A DNA stretch of 64,000 bases from Hyposmocoma kahamanoa (GCF_003589595.1 NW_020653337.1:2276178-2340177), one strand, 5' to 3'. Numbered from the stretch's first letter, positions 1-11,988 are shown. Numbers and translations are program-made. The notes: a model not told the origin generated them from the sequence alone.

Positions 1-900
1 CAGGTAATCGCATTTTACGAGGAACGACTGACGTGGCACACACCTGCGGACGCCGAGTGACTGCAGCGCATCAAAGTGTGAACGGACTACGTCTCCTACA
101 CGCTAACTCACCCCGAAGCCCGCACACGTCATTGGTGGTTATGTGAACGTTTATTAAGGACCTCATGCCCAACACTGAGCGTTGCTACTTAGATCGACGC
201 GCCCAACTACTATGCGGCAAAGTGCTTGTGTAATGTGACTAAGGAATATTAAGGTGACAATCATTTTTTAAGGTGCGGATAACTAGTTGATTAACATAGC
301 AGTCATGCCGTTTGCTTTCATGGTTTTTAATAGTGGGATGTTTCTTATTGTTAAATTGTTTATAATATATAAATTTCTGTAGGATTGCAAGTTCATTGTG
401 TGAAAGTCATATCGCGTGACCTCTGTAATTAGTAAGGCTGTTAGGTAGTTGTCTGGTGTATGGGTAAATTTGAGAATATATATTCGAGAATAGTGACCCA
501 AAGCAAAATAGTTCCTTTTTACTTTTTACATAACTCGATGGCTTTCTAGAATAGTGGCCTATCCCAAAATCACCTAAATCGTCAGGAAGATAGTTTAAAA
601 ACAACTGCAGAATATCTGAAATGTAAAACCGACGAGTTGTATCTTACGTGATTATTTTAAACAAACAGCTCGGTGTCTCTTTCACAATAAAGTTTAGTTC
701 ATTCTGAGTGCATCTGTGTAATAAGACAAAAATGAACTATTTGGTTTACGCTATTATTTTTGAAAACCATCGCACTATATTTTGTAAAATTCAGGCCACG
801 TGGCCCGTATAATATATACCTAAGGACTAACATACGGTATAATAAAACACTATTTGTACTAAATAACTGCACGAATTGCACTTGGCGACGTGTATCGGAA
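1..900. other. No gene seen
   Basis: AT-rich DNA with only short chance reading frames on both strands. I see no homology, splice-flanked coding or structured repeat that I can support. Confidence 0.5.
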
Positions 901-907
901 TCTGGTG

Positions 908-1135
908 TCAGGTAACCAGCCGCGGAATTGCCGATATCTGCCCGACACCCTTCGGCCAAAAGTCCTTCGTGAAGGTCGACAGATGTTCGGTTGGCACTCT
1001 CACAAAAAACGAATTAAATTTCACGTACTCCACTATCTCCTCAGACTTCGTGTAGTAATGCAGTAGCGACAGGTCGACAGCGTCGTCGGTATGGCCGGAC
1101 GCAGGAGAAAGTTCGGTCCTGTCGGTTATTACCAA
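908..1135 (-). pseudogene. Possible remnant of a retroelement ORF1-type protein
   Basis: A 75-residue frame contains NSFFVRVPTEHLSTFTKDFW then PKGV. The pattern 'FxVxVP...L..FWPxGV' resembles the C-terminal part of PHD/coiled-coil proteins spread by lepidopteran LINEs. It has no visible start context and stops just before the long inverted-repeat element at about 1133. This is a weak motif call; it could be chance. Confidence 0.3.
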
Positions 1136-1596
1136 TGATTGGAAAAAGGTGTTCTACATGTATGGACACATACATAGATATAGTTACAAGGAGCGACGTA
1201 GAGTTGTTAAAACCACCAAATATTAATTACTTCCCGAATTCCGGTTTTCCGGAAATGGTTTTACTGCCTTGTTGCCGTTCCGTCAATGTGCGGGGCGCGG
1301 TGAGGTATCTAAAGTAAGGAGGGGCGGCGATTGACCATTCTCGTAACTTTTTTATTCTCTGCTTTGGGAAAAGATCAGTTATCTACTGCATTTTTACATG
1401 GCACCATTAAAATTACTTTAAAATCTAAGTTCGACTTCCTAGGTCATTAGTTATGTCTTGATGTAGTAAAACCATTTCCGGAAATCCGGAATTCGAAAAG
1501 TAATTAATAAATATTTAGTGGTTTAACGACTATGTCGCACCTTGTAGCTATATCTGTACATATATTATATATGTAGAACAACTTTCCGACCATTTC
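1133..1596. mobile_element. Long-TIR foldback element (about 460 bp)
   Basis: The two ends pair over roughly 110 bases with mismatches: left GTTCTACATGTATGG..ATATAGTTACAAGG..AACCACCAAATATTAATTA..CCGGAAATGGTTTTAC at about 1150-1265, and the reverse complement at about 1445-1582. The centre (about 1266-1370) is also present near 60647-60760, so the interior belongs to a family. No coding sequence. Confidence 0.65.
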
Positions 1597-1760
1597 TTAT
1601 TAACTTATTACGAATAAGACACCGAACTTTCCATTAGTTACAATATTCACTTTCAAAACTGGGCTGGTATAACTGTGCCTAAGTTTTTTTAACCATAGTT
1701 GTTTTTGAGACAGGCTATTGTACAAAGCCATCGCAGTGAATGCCATATTACATGAGAAAG

Positions 1761-1972
1761 TAAGGTTCAATTTACATTGTTGCGGAATGGAAAAAAAAGA
1801 AAGTTTTATAATGAAATTGTACATAGCAAATTGTGCACCATGGATTTTATGTCAATTGTCTAACGTAGAACCTAGATACGACACGGTAGCTGTGGGAATT
1901 CCGGAAGACGCGCGACCTGTTTTGTGTGTCGTATCTAGTTTGCAAGTTCCACAATTGACATAAGTTCATTAC
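1761..1972. mobile_element. MITE family M1, copy 1 (right end truncated)
   Basis: Begins with the family end GGTTCAATTTACATTG then TTGCGGAATGG. The core has the palindromic pair CTAGATACGACACGGTAGC and CGTATCTAGTTTGCAAG. The copy ends in CAATTGACATAAG and lacks the outer right end found at 7021-7070. Shared with 6863, 8111, 9783, 10558, 38595 and 52189. Confidence 0.7.
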
Positions 1973-2379
1973 AATAATTTTTAAATTTTTCAGCCGTTAC
2001 TATTTCCTTCCTTCATTAGGGCGCGTTGAGACCGCGATGCCGCCACGCAGCGACCGCGTGCGCGTGTTCAGAGACCGAACTGTTTTGGCAAAAAACGCTC
2101 TATTTGTTTGGCTTTTACGTTTTAAACTTAAATGAGCAAAAACACTTTACGCCATAGCCACGCTGCAAGTGAATGGAATGCACCTCGCCTCTCGGGCGAG
2201 ACGGGCTTGTCTTCGGTCTACGCGGCGGCCGCGCGGTTGTATTATTCTGAGGAATTTAAATGTTGTTGCCTAGTAAATAGAATTCAGATTCGCTATTAAT
2301 GTACGTGAAAGCGCTATAGCTGGGCTGTTGCTGCGCGGCGCCGCACGAAAACTTTCACGCCCAGTTAGACGGGCGCTAA

Positions 2380-3815
2380 GGCGCCGCGCAATCGTGTGTC
2401 TTGTGTTGGATACAAGCAACCCACAACTAGAAGCGAATATATTTTATACTCTCACATATATTTTTTATGACCGAAATGGAATCTACATCAAACATATTAC
2501 GCGTTCATTTTTTTAATATAATGCTTTCCTATTTGAATTCTATAATTTAAATGATCTCCTTTCGAAAAAGCTTAAGCGACAGTGTGACGTAACGACTAGT
2601 AACGAGGGAAAAAAACCGATACTAAATTTATTTGAATTTGTGTGTATTCTATTTATTATGTACAATATACAGTGTGTTGGTTTGCATTATCGCCATTATT
2701 AAGAAATTAATAATAAAAATAATGCAAAATCATCTCAAAATATTTAAAAAAATATTCTGTTCAACGTTCCGGCTAATTATATCGTATGCACCGCGCGAGC
2801 GCTGTTTCCCCGCCACCCGCTTCACCGTGCGATGCGTAATCTTCCTCGATAACTTATTTACCTATTTTTTAAATTATGATTATGTACTAATATTGTTATG
2901 ATTTACTAATTATTTACAAAAATTAGAAAAGTTGACTGAAAAAAGGTTTTTTTAAACTTAGATTTGGTACTTACTAACTTTAACTTCTACGAAAAAGTCT
3001 TGCTAGAAGTACCTAGCTCCAAAGTTGGCAGCTATGCAGAGATTCGCACGAAGTTTCGTTTCAACTTAGCACATTTGACTTCACAACTTTTGCGACGAGT
3101 TCTGCCTGCCATCTTTTCCTTATGCGTAAGCGAGCGTACTTGGGCAGGCGCTGCGTTTGAGAAAGAAAAAGATAGCGATACGTTCTCGGTTCCTCCGTCT
3201 GCGCTATAAATTTAACACGTGCCGTGCAAGTCAATGACCTTTGGATTAAACAGGATCAGGTGATTGCGAATCAATGTTTACCGCAATTAAATAAAAAATA
3301 AGAATAGAAAATAAGAATCGATTTTTTTAGTGATTTGGGTTCAGTTTCGGATATAGAATAATCTGTAAATATAGCGATAATGTAAATCAACACACTGTAT
3401 AATTTAACTGTTTAATAAATTATACTACAAAATACTGTTTATGGAAAAACGAGAGGATATATTTGTATTAAAAAAAATATTAACAATAATCTGGAAAAAC
3501 AGCAAAAAATCTCTAAACAGCACGCACCCAAGGACATTAACCTAAAAAAAATTTGCCACCAATTTATCAAACATAATGTCGGTTTTTATTCAGGAAGTTC
3601 GACATACATCTTCCTATCCTATCGGGCCTTTCAAAACGCAATTTAACTCTTTTTTTTTGTCAACAACTGGTAGTTAAAAAAAATGAATAAATGATGCAAA
3701 ACTTGCGTCTACAAGGTGAAACTTGATAAAGGGCTTGTTGTATGAAAGTAGAATATACGCTTCTAGCCGGTTGCTTGTATCCAACACGAGACACACGTTT
3801 GCGCGGCGACTTATG
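2380..3815. other. Inverted repeat pair 1.4 kb apart (possible decayed transposon)
   Basis: About 2388-2440 (GCGCAATCGTGTGTC..TGTTGGATACAAGCAACC..TAGAAGCG) is matched inverted at about 3757-3810 (CGCTTCTAGCCGGTTGC..ATCCAACACGAGACACACG). The interior has no recognisable protein. The left arm is preceded by a local GC-rich hairpin, about 2330-2390 (GCGCGGCGCC .. GGCGCCGCGC). The pair could be the ends of a nonautonomous DNA transposon or two opposite insertions of one short repeat. Confidence 0.45.
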
Positions 3816-5767
3816 CTATGGTTACAAAAAATAATTTAATATAAAATTTTAAATAATTTAAATAGAGCCGAAGTTTTTTTTAAATTATACTTTACTCGCA
3901 TAACAATACCAAACAATTCCGACCGTTTGCCGTTTTCTACTTAACAGCCTAACAAAATTTACTTTAAAATCACAATGGTAACTATAATTTCTACAGCAGT
4001 TCCGTGTATCACGTGGTGTTAGTGTGATTAAATAACTTTAGTAAGCAAATTATTATTTTAATTGGGTCATTGATTGAAATGTTGACAATTATATACAATT
4101 ATTGTAAAATTCAATTAAGTGCAATGTTCTGTTCTATGTGGTTTAGTGTAGTGTAACATAGGTAGATGACAAGTCTAGCGAAAATACATTTTTTTGTCCT
4201 ACTATTGTAACCTCATTTCACTTTTTAGGTTTAATTAAACCTTTTGTGGGGTCTGGATATTGCCTATATTGATTGTTCACCACTATAGTGGAATCACTAC
4301 CACTAAACCAGTTAGTGGTTTGACAGCTAGAAACTGCGATAAAACGTTAAATTAAAACAGTGGAAAAAAAATCATTATTTATTTATATCCTCTACGAACA
4401 CGAACAACGTTTTTATTTCGGTTAAATACTATTGAGGGATTCACCATACGTATCGACACGAAATCGCATCAAGCCAGCTAGAAAATGCTTTATATCCACG
4501 TAATAAGGGCCAAATAGACCGGAAGCGAAACACGCAACGTCTTTTTCCCTTTTATCGTATGGACATAAAACCGATTCCGTGTTAATAAGTGTGGTGATTC
4601 CTTAATAAAACATAATTTAATTTTTTCTCTGTATTAGAATTGCAGTTAATTGTAATAGTTTGTATTTATATTACACTTTATGGCTTGTAATACACAAACA
4701 GCAAACAAATTAATAAGTTACATTTTCTATATTAAAATGAATATTCATTATTATTGAGATGACACATCTAGTTATACACAACAGTGGCAGCAATGTTACA
4801 ATATTTTAAAATTGTCTTGCATATTACTAATGAGCGCAAGTGATCTCAGGCGGATGAATACTAAAATAACTAATAACCGTACCATACTAGTACTGTAGTG
4901 ATCTAATAAAGTGGACATATCACAACTCTAAAACGATATGTCAAAATCACCAAGCTAAGCTGTCACCAACTAATTATATAGGTACCTGTATTTCTCTAGT
5001 ATATGTAATCAAATCTATAAATAAAAAAGTGAAACAATTACTTCTACCATGAAAATTAAGCCAGGGTCGTTTCAATGCGTGCTTCTAAACAAAGGAGCAA
5101 GTAATTCTAAAATTTTACGACTAGAATCGACTAATTCACGACTTTTTCTGGGTGCAATCCGATCTAAGCTAGGAGCTGTGGTTCTCGAGATTCAAAAATG
5201 GTGCCGCCTGAATAAGCTATTTCAGAGTGGACAGGAAAACACCCATTTATAATTTTTGAACGATCGACTAAATTTAGTTTTTTGGGTTCTACCCACTAAA
5301 TAATGACTTTTCTGGCTAGTCAAATTCAAAAACTCGATCATGGTCACGCTGGAGTCAGCCACGCCATTTTAATTATGTTCCCTCTTGCATGCACAGCTTC
5401 GAGATCCGACTTTATCACGTCGATTCAAATCACGAACAAAATACACATATTTCATGGGATTTTAGGCATTAGTTCAACAGTTCATAATATACTATAATAG
5501 AAGCCTAAGTAGCTGTTTCGGATATTGAGTGCGTCAGAAGTAAACTGGTAGGAATTGCAACCGTGTTCCATGCACGACACAAAATGTATTCTCGTACGTT
5601 AATGTTAAATTACAATGTTTTTACTAGCACTAGAACTGTCTGGAATACCGATAAAGGGCGTTAAAACTTTCTCAAATCAGTGTTTGATTAAAAATCAACT
5701 AACACAATTATAAATAATAATAACAAGATTCCTCTTAACTCAAACGCACACAACCACTCCAAAAAAG
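3816..5767. other. No gene seen
   Basis: AT-rich intergenic DNA. Reading frames of 64-67 codons at 5049-5252 and 5303-5497 show no recognisable domain or codon bias and are taken as chance. Confidence 0.5.
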
Positions 5768-6134
5768 GTGCCTATTAGATTGCTCGATTTTTAACTATTT
5801 TGTTGTGATATGTATATTTTGACGATCAAATAAGATCTGTTAGCTAATAGATTTGCTCGATTTTATCGATCTTTACTGTTGGCTGTTAACAGTCTATAAA
5901 TATCACGGTTAAAATTGAACAAATTTGTAGGCACCTACGTCTAATTTCAATCCCACAGTGTCCAGCGACAAAAAATGCCATGTCGATAATTTGTTTCTTA
6001 CACATTTTCTTGATTTTGTCTAATCACACATATTGATGGATAAAAAATACGACGTCAATCGTCTGTTTCTTACACATTTCGATTTTGATTGATCACGTGT
6101 CGGTCGTCAAAAAATCGAGTAAACCTATAGGCAT
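5768..6134. mobile_element. Putative MITE with TIRs and an internal tandem duplication
   Basis: Ends pair as TGCCTATTAGATTGCTCGAT on the left and, reverse complemented, TGCCTATAGGTTTACTCGAT on the right. Inside, a unit of roughly 75 bases (AAAAAAT..GTTTCTTACACATTT) occurs twice in tandem at about 5970-6110. No coding. Confidence 0.5.
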
Positions 6135-6459
6135 ATTAAAACAGTGACGAGAGCGTCAAATTTCACTCGGATATTGATGCGCTCGGTGTTGAGACGGCCT
6201 GTTAGCTTTCGGCTAAGAAGGTGCTATAATATTATTTATTTGCATAACTCCCGCAAGTATAGTATGTACATAAGTATTGAAATACATAATGAACGTAATA
6301 AAACTCATTAACATAAACTGGTTTTGATACTCAAAATCCTGCCTTTGCATGTTTGTCGCGCCTTATGGGTGAGGAACCACTGTGCGCTGGTGGTATATAG
6401 TAAACAGTGGTCCCGGTAACTTAATTAGTCAAATAATGAATTCGACACAGTCCATCTCT

Positions 6460-6669
6460 TAGGCTTAACTCACACTGGCGCAGAGTCGAAACGTCGCGTC
6501 GCGTCCTGTTTTTCAACTACACGGAACACGAAACGGGCGACGCGCGTTTCCATATTTGCATAACACAAATTTGTACTTTAATTATGGAAAAATAGAGATG
6601 AATATTCTATAGGCGAGAAACATGACGTCGTCGCAACGCTTCGACTCTGCGACAATGGACTTGAGCTTA
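6460..6669. mobile_element. Putative 210-bp MITE
   Basis: Left end TAGGCTTAACTCAC then GCGCAGAGTCGAAACGTCGC; right end reverse complement TAAGCTCAAGTCC then GTCGCAGAGTCGAAGCGTTGC. About 35-40 bp imperfect TIRs flank a GC-rich then AT-rich interior. Only one copy seen here. Confidence 0.55.
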
Positions 6670-6862
6670 CATAAAAATAATCTAGTATGAGACAAGTCAC
6701 TTTCGGAATTAGTCTGTGATGTTGCCGTCACTCCTAGCAGTAAGTAATAATTGTATATTACTTTTTAACTAAAAAGTCGATATTTAACGCTTGTGTAAAA
6801 TTAACGAACTTTATGTATTCAGGTAAATTGATAATAATTTAATACAATAAGTAAATTTCTCA

Positions 6863-7070
6863 TAGGCTCAATTTACATTGCTGCAGAACGGAATATAAGC
6901 GAAGTACAAACTGGTCGCACGTCTATCGCAGAGATCTCGCAGTGTGGGGAATTCCTGCAGCTACTGTATCATATCTAATTTGGAAGTTACACAATTGACA
7001 TAAAGTACATTGTGCTATGGAGAATTTCGTTACACTTCCCGTTCCGCAGTGGCAACGTAAATCGAACTTA
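6863..7070. mobile_element. MITE family M1, copy 2 (near complete)
   Basis: Left TAGGCTCAATTTACATTGCT then GCAGAACGGAA; right ends in TTCCGCAGTGGCAACGTAAA then TCGAACTTA, its inverted complement. The core contains GGAATTCCTGCAGCTACTGT and ACACAATTGACATAAAG. No coding. Confidence 0.75.
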
Positions 7071-8110
7071 AGAATCGACATAACACTATTACTTATTCGT
7101 TAGGCAGATTTCCTGAAAATAACAAGTAATTGTACATAGTTATGCAAACTAGAACCAACTCACAAAATGTCACTTTCGACATAATTAGATTTTTGTAAAA
7201 CCAGTGTAAAGAAATAAATAGGTAAGTTATTTGAAACAAACAACGTGAGTTATGTGTAGCATTGAGAATGATATAGGGAATCTATTATATTATACAGCAA
7301 TAAATAGAAAACATTATGTATCTCTTTATTTCATGAACCATGTTTTAGTTTTCGTAATGAAAACGCTAAAGATCTACAGTACTTCAGTACATTTGACATG
7401 GTTCCATTTACCATATTTAAAAAAATACATTATAAGAAATTAAGCAGCATGGTTCTTTTTAGCTATTAACATGTTACTTATTAAGGGGTTGGTACCTTGA
7501 AGGACTTTTATTTTCCCCGTTTTGGCTTGGTTATTGGCAGGATCTTTTGTGAGCGGGTAAAGGACACGTCTGGTGTTCTGCCTAAATACATAACTCAATT
7601 TCACTCGATGTGTCGGATGGTTCTTGTTTGCAATTAACTTAATTGTTTGCAAAACTATGTCCAATTAGAAGAGCTAAACGGAACACTCTATCATGTTTCT
7701 CAAAGTTTTTCGTTTATGATAGTTTCGTTATTTACTTTATTAATTTTGTATATATATAAACACGAAATTTATTGGCTTTTTAGTAAAAAAATCGAATGTA
7801 CTCGGAAGTTTTCATGTGACCTGGTGCGAAAATGTAGTTATTTCCCGACTACTATGTGTATATTAATACTTAGATGAATATATACTACAAAATATGATAT
7901 ATGTAATATAGTACGCTAGGTTACCATATTCAGAAGTTTATACGCAATATTGTAGGTTATTGGCGGTAATTCAGCTTAGCCAAGTCGCGGGTGTCAACAT
8001 AAATTGCTTTGATTTGTTGAACTCATGCTAGTTGCGCGCTTTTATATCTTTGTACCAGTGAAACGGGGTAGAGTGATTGATGCATGTATAGCATGGTGTT
8101 TAAGTATGAT
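7071..8110. other. No gene seen
   Basis: AT-rich. Short frames at 7252-7443, 7440-7664 and 7647-7877 lack homology or codon bias. No repeat recognised. Confidence 0.45.
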
Positions 8111-8653
8111 TAAGTTTAAATTTACATTGATTGTGGATGAAATTGTACATAGCATGTAACTTTATGTCAATTGTGTAATGTGTAAACTATTATAAATACG
8201 ATACGGTAGCTGCGGGAATTTCCGAGACTGCGCGGACAATTTTCTTCATCAGCCAACTCTCCCGGTCTTGTGCCGCACGCATCTAGCCGCTGCCGGCCAT
8301 CTTACTCTGATCGCCCGACGTCTTGCTGCAGGGCGTTCTACACTACGTTTGCCATGACGTGGTCGCCACTCTAGAATAAATCTCCTTCGTCGACCTCCTG
8401 CAGATATGTCAGGCCCCTGCCACTTTAGCTTACTGATTTTGCGAACTATGACGGTCACTTTAGTTCTCTGACGTACGACTCATTCAAAATTCGGTCCATC
8501 AGAGAAACCACTTTACATTACTTTTGCTATTTACATTTATGTAACATAAAGTCAAAATGAGTACGTTACGCTTTTGACATAAAGTTCATTATCAGAATTA
8601 TTGGTACAAAATTTGAATTGCATTCCATTCCGCGGCAATGTAAATTAAGCCTA
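8111..8653. mobile_element. MITE family M1, copy 3, interrupted by an RTE fragment
   Basis: The left half (TTAAATTTACATTGATTGTG .. TACGGTAGCTGCGGGAATTT, 8111-8230) and right half (TTTTGACATAAAGTTCATTA .. GCGGCAATGTAAATTAAGCC, about 8573-8653) of M1 are separated by about 340 bases that include RTE coding. This nested arrangement dates the MITE as older than the LINE fragment. Confidence 0.65.
8245..8490 (-). pseudogene. RTE-type LINE reverse transcriptase C-terminal fragment
   Basis: Minus frame KISKLKWQGPDISAGG then ILEWRPRHGKRSVERP matches the RTE 3' pattern ([34 protein letters not shown]) that also appears at 33.4 kb and 46.0 kb. 5'-truncated and mutated, no intact ORF. Confidence 0.75.
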
Positions 8654-9109
8654 ACAATATTCCTTTTTATGTATTGTTTTAAGTTGTAAAATAGAAAAAC
8701 AAAAACAAAACTTAATAAGTTGTTTTAGTTTAAGACATATCAAATTCTCGTTTAAAAAGTTATTATGGGAGTGACGTAGGACGTAAGAATTTAATTTACT
8801 TAATAAAACACATTGGCGTACGTATTTTTTGTTTCATTTAACCTAAAGCTGTAACGTGACAGACAGTAACGAGGTTGAAGGTTCTAGAAACAGTCTTCAC
8901 TCGCTAGAATGAGTAACTGATCATCGTCGGCTTAGAGGAAGGATAGTCTAAGATCGTCGGTCACTGCGAACTGCACGAGTTCCGCTCGCCAACTACGTAC
9001 ACACTATAATTTTGGGTGACATAACGTGCAACGGTTACAGCTTCTTAACTTCGCTATTATTGAGTATCCGGTTTTAACTATGCTTTAAATTAGCTCTGTC
9101 GCGATAATT

Positions 9110-9215
9110 TCACGATCTCGGTGGCTCAACGTTTCATACCGTTGGCCTCTGGATGAGGAAGTCCCGGGTTCGATTGTCTGTAGGACCAAATTAGGAAATG
9201 AACTTTTCGTAACTA
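9110..9215 (+). repeat. tRNA-derived SINE family C fragment
   Basis: CGGTGGCTCAACGTTTCATA .. GGATGAGGAAGTCCCGGGTT then CGATTG shows a tRNA-like A-box/B-box pair (GGGTTCGATT), followed by GGAAATGAACTTTT. The same layout recurs at 12434-12535. Not a functional tRNA gene: the acceptor stem does not pair. Confidence 0.55.
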
Positions 9216-9782
9216 CTATGCTCTAGGTGTCTTGTTTCTACTTATTCATGGTCGCGATTGCACATTGCGCATGCAGAACTACTACTGTTGGCTAGACTTG
9301 TCTAGCGCCAATGGTTTCGCAAAAAATAAAAAAAAACAAGAAGGCTGTTTAATTGTTTACTTTATTAGAAGTGTTCGTAATTTTTATCTTACAAGACAGT
9401 GCCTACTTACGTAACTTAAATAATTATAATTAAATAGTATAAATTGGATTATACGGTTTTAACTACCCTTATTCTAAAGTTATCTATGCAATCTCACAAT
9501 ATTGTTCTTTATTTGCTTCCATAAAAGTTTATTTCTATTGCACAAAACAAAAGGAATGGCGGTATATTCTGAACCATTTTCATGTGCAAGGATAAAGACA
9601 TTGCAATCTGGCTAATTACCCTCACGACGACGAAGCATTTCACTTATTCAGCTACCAACAAACATTTGGTTACATTCTTGCACATATTTATCTCCTTCAA
9701 CTTACAAACTATTAAAATAAATTAATAAAACATTTTGTTACGTGAAGGTAAACAAAAACCTCATAATTTTTTTACATTCCAC

Positions 9783-10002
9783 TAGTTCCGCTTCATTTAC
9801 ATTACTGCGGAACGCAATGGAAGCGTATTGTTGTAACGAAATTGTACATTGCATAATGACATTTGTGTCAATTCTGTAACGTACAATCTCCGGAAAACGC
9901 GCATTTTGGCTCGTATCTAGTTTATACGTTACATAATTGACGTAAAGTTAATTATGCTATGATTATATCCCTTCCATTCCGCAGCTACGTAAATTGAGCT
10001 TA
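9783..10002. mobile_element. MITE family M1, copy 4
   Basis: Left CTTCATTTACATTACTGCGG then AACGCAATGG; right CCTTCCATTCCGCAGCTACG then TAAATTGAGCTTA. The core has CGTATCTAGTTTATACG and TAATTGACGTAAAG. Confidence 0.7.
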
Positions 10003-10557
10003 TGGCCCTCCACCAACTTTCCTGACATACCCTTCGCTTTCGCAACTCACAGTCTTCAATTACGCCCGTTTGTTCTTGGTACTTTTGAATTTTTTTATCT
10101 TGTTGAGGTATGTACGCCGAGGCCGAACGTTCCCCGTTTCACTCCACGTTCGCTCTTTAAATACGTGTCACATAATCTAATATTTATCTTTTCTTTATGG
10201 AAAAATCGTGGAAGCATTCCCTTTTCTATTATAAAAAAAAAATTATTATTATTTTTTTTTTTTCTATTATAATAGATTTACTGCGTTCTGTAAAGGTTGG
10301 ACACCGTTTTTGTAATACGCATCAGTTTAGCGATCTTACTGAATGTATGTTTTTATGCGACTTTATCAGTACCCATGGTGAAAATATCATATGACCCAAT
10401 CATCAAAGCATTCCGGTTCTTAGGTCATATTTCATACAGCAAGGGTCTGTTATTACACTGTACCTTTTTCAACTTGCGCAACGCTCACACTCCTACATCA
10501 TTTATCACCATACCCAATGTTTTTTTTACACACATATTATCAGCAAACTTGCCAAAC
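10003..10557. other. No gene seen
   Basis: AT-rich, with a run of T and A near 10231-10275. Three overlapping frames of 65-92 codons run through it but show no domain or coding bias. Confidence 0.45.
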
Positions 10558-10773
10558 TAAGGCTAGGTTTACATTGCCGCGCGGATAGGAATGGAAGCGT
10601 GAATTTTTGTAACGAACTTTCTGTCAATTACGGAACGTACAAGCTAGATACGAGCAAAAAAAACAGGTCGCGTGTCTACCGGAGAATTCTCGCGCAGTCT
10701 CCGCAACTACTGTCTCGTATCTAGCTTGTATACTCACTTCCATTCCGCTCCGAAGTAACGTAAATTGTGTCTA
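10558..10773. mobile_element. MITE family M1, copy 5
   Basis: Left GGCTAGGTTTACATTGCCGC; right CTTCCATTCCGCTCCGAAGT then AACGTAAATTGTGTCTA. The core carries the palindromic pair CAAGCTAGATACGAG and CTCGTATCTAGCTTG. Confidence 0.7.
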
Positions 10774-10779
10774 AAGAGT

Positions 10780-11390
10780 TATTTTTGCGTAAAGGCAATG
10801 ATGGCCAGTAGCGGTCACGTACAGCTTGCATGTTCTTGTCAATCATTGGCATTTAAGAGCTAAATCATATTTTTATTCTAAACAAAACGTTTTAGGTGGT
10901 CTAGCGACAATTTCAACTTGCAAACAAAAATGTTTTGAACCTTGTAAGGCTTCAACTTTTGTGATAGTACTTACCATCATGCCACCATGAACTTCTACGT
11001 TCCTGCCAAACCTCATTAACATTCTCCACTCGAATCAGTCTCTTCATACAAGCTCGCTCATTTTTGGTACTTTAAACATAATTTTTGATCATAAAAATCA
11101 TTCATTACCTATATCAGTAATTTCAGTCTTAATTAAGACAGTAAAATAATACATTCAATAAATAGGCGGAAAATTAAATACAAATTGTGCAAATTAATAC
11201 GTAATTTTACACTGCGTACAGGTAGGGCGCACCGTTGGACAAACACTGCTGGAGCCTCGTGTCCGCCAATGAGACGTATACTGATTTGAAAAATAACATA
11301 CACACACCGGCGCACTTATCGGAACACAAAATATAAAAACTATTATCGATACAAAGACTGAACGAAAAAGTCTTTCAATCAGATTGCACT
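10780..11390. other. No gene seen
   Basis: AT-rich sequence with short chance frames on the minus strand (11133-11478). No homology recognised. Confidence 0.4.
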
Positions 11391-11398
11391 CGAACGTT

Positions 11399-11665
11399 TT
11401 AGCAGCAGTAAAGCTCCTTGTGAAAGAGTTCGTCCAGGGAAGTACTGCCACTTTACTTATTTCTGCCGCCAAGTCCAAAGTTCCGGTTTTGAAGGGTTAA
11501 GGGTGCTGGTGAAATTACAGGCACATGGGACTTGTCAACTTATGTCTCAGGGTGACGGACAGTGGCAGTATCCCTGCGATATTTGCGTTTTAATGTTCTG
11601 AGTGACACTGCAACTGTTATGGACAGGCGTGTCGCTTACCACCAGGCCCACGACTTGTTGAAATA
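11399..11665 (-). repeat. Abundant dispersed repeat R, near full-length copy
   Basis: Minus-strand reading: CAGGCCGTGGTGGTAAGCGA-like start, ACAGTTGCAGTGTCACTCAG, then TGAGACATAAGTTGACAAGT, CCGGAACTTTGGACTTGGCG and CTCTTTCACAAGGAGCTTTA. The same order occurs at about 50262-50555 and in partial copies at 20.6, 25.6, 30.3, 34.5, 36.6, 38.0, 38.9, 53.4, 57.4, 62.2 and 62.5 kb. No ORF; class (SINE or Helitron-like) not determined. Confidence 0.75.
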
Positions 11666-11806
11666 TTCTTTAATATTTTACGACAATACTAATAAATACT
11701 TAAATAATAAAAATTGCCACCGAAATTAGGTACAGAAAAACTAACCTCAAAATTAGCCTCGTAAGTCGATGTTACAAGATTTTAATTTAATTTCAGCTTT
11801 ATATTG

Positions 11807-11988
11807 AAATCAGCCCCCGTAGCATGGCTAAGCATGATAATCGCGACGCGCGCGATAAAATTGAAATAAGCGCGTGCTATTGGCTATCTAAATTAGATCT
11901 TATTGAGACAGCCAATAGCGCGCGCTTATTCTAATTTTATCGCGCGCGTCGCGACTATCATGAGTAGCTATGCTATGGGGGCTGATTT
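11807..11988. mobile_element. Snapback palindromic element, 182 bp
   Basis: Arms of about 78 bases pair closely: AAATCAGCCCCCGTAGCATG .. GATAATCGCGACGCGCGCGA .. GTGCTATTGGCT against its inverted complement ending GGGGGCTGATTT. The loop is about 25 bases (ATCTAAATTAGATCTTATTG). No coding. Confidence 0.8.

Noticed and set aside
9994..10560. Overlapping hydrophobic frames suggesting a small membrane protein
   Set aside because: They are driven by T-rich runs, lack homology, and start inside the end of a MITE.
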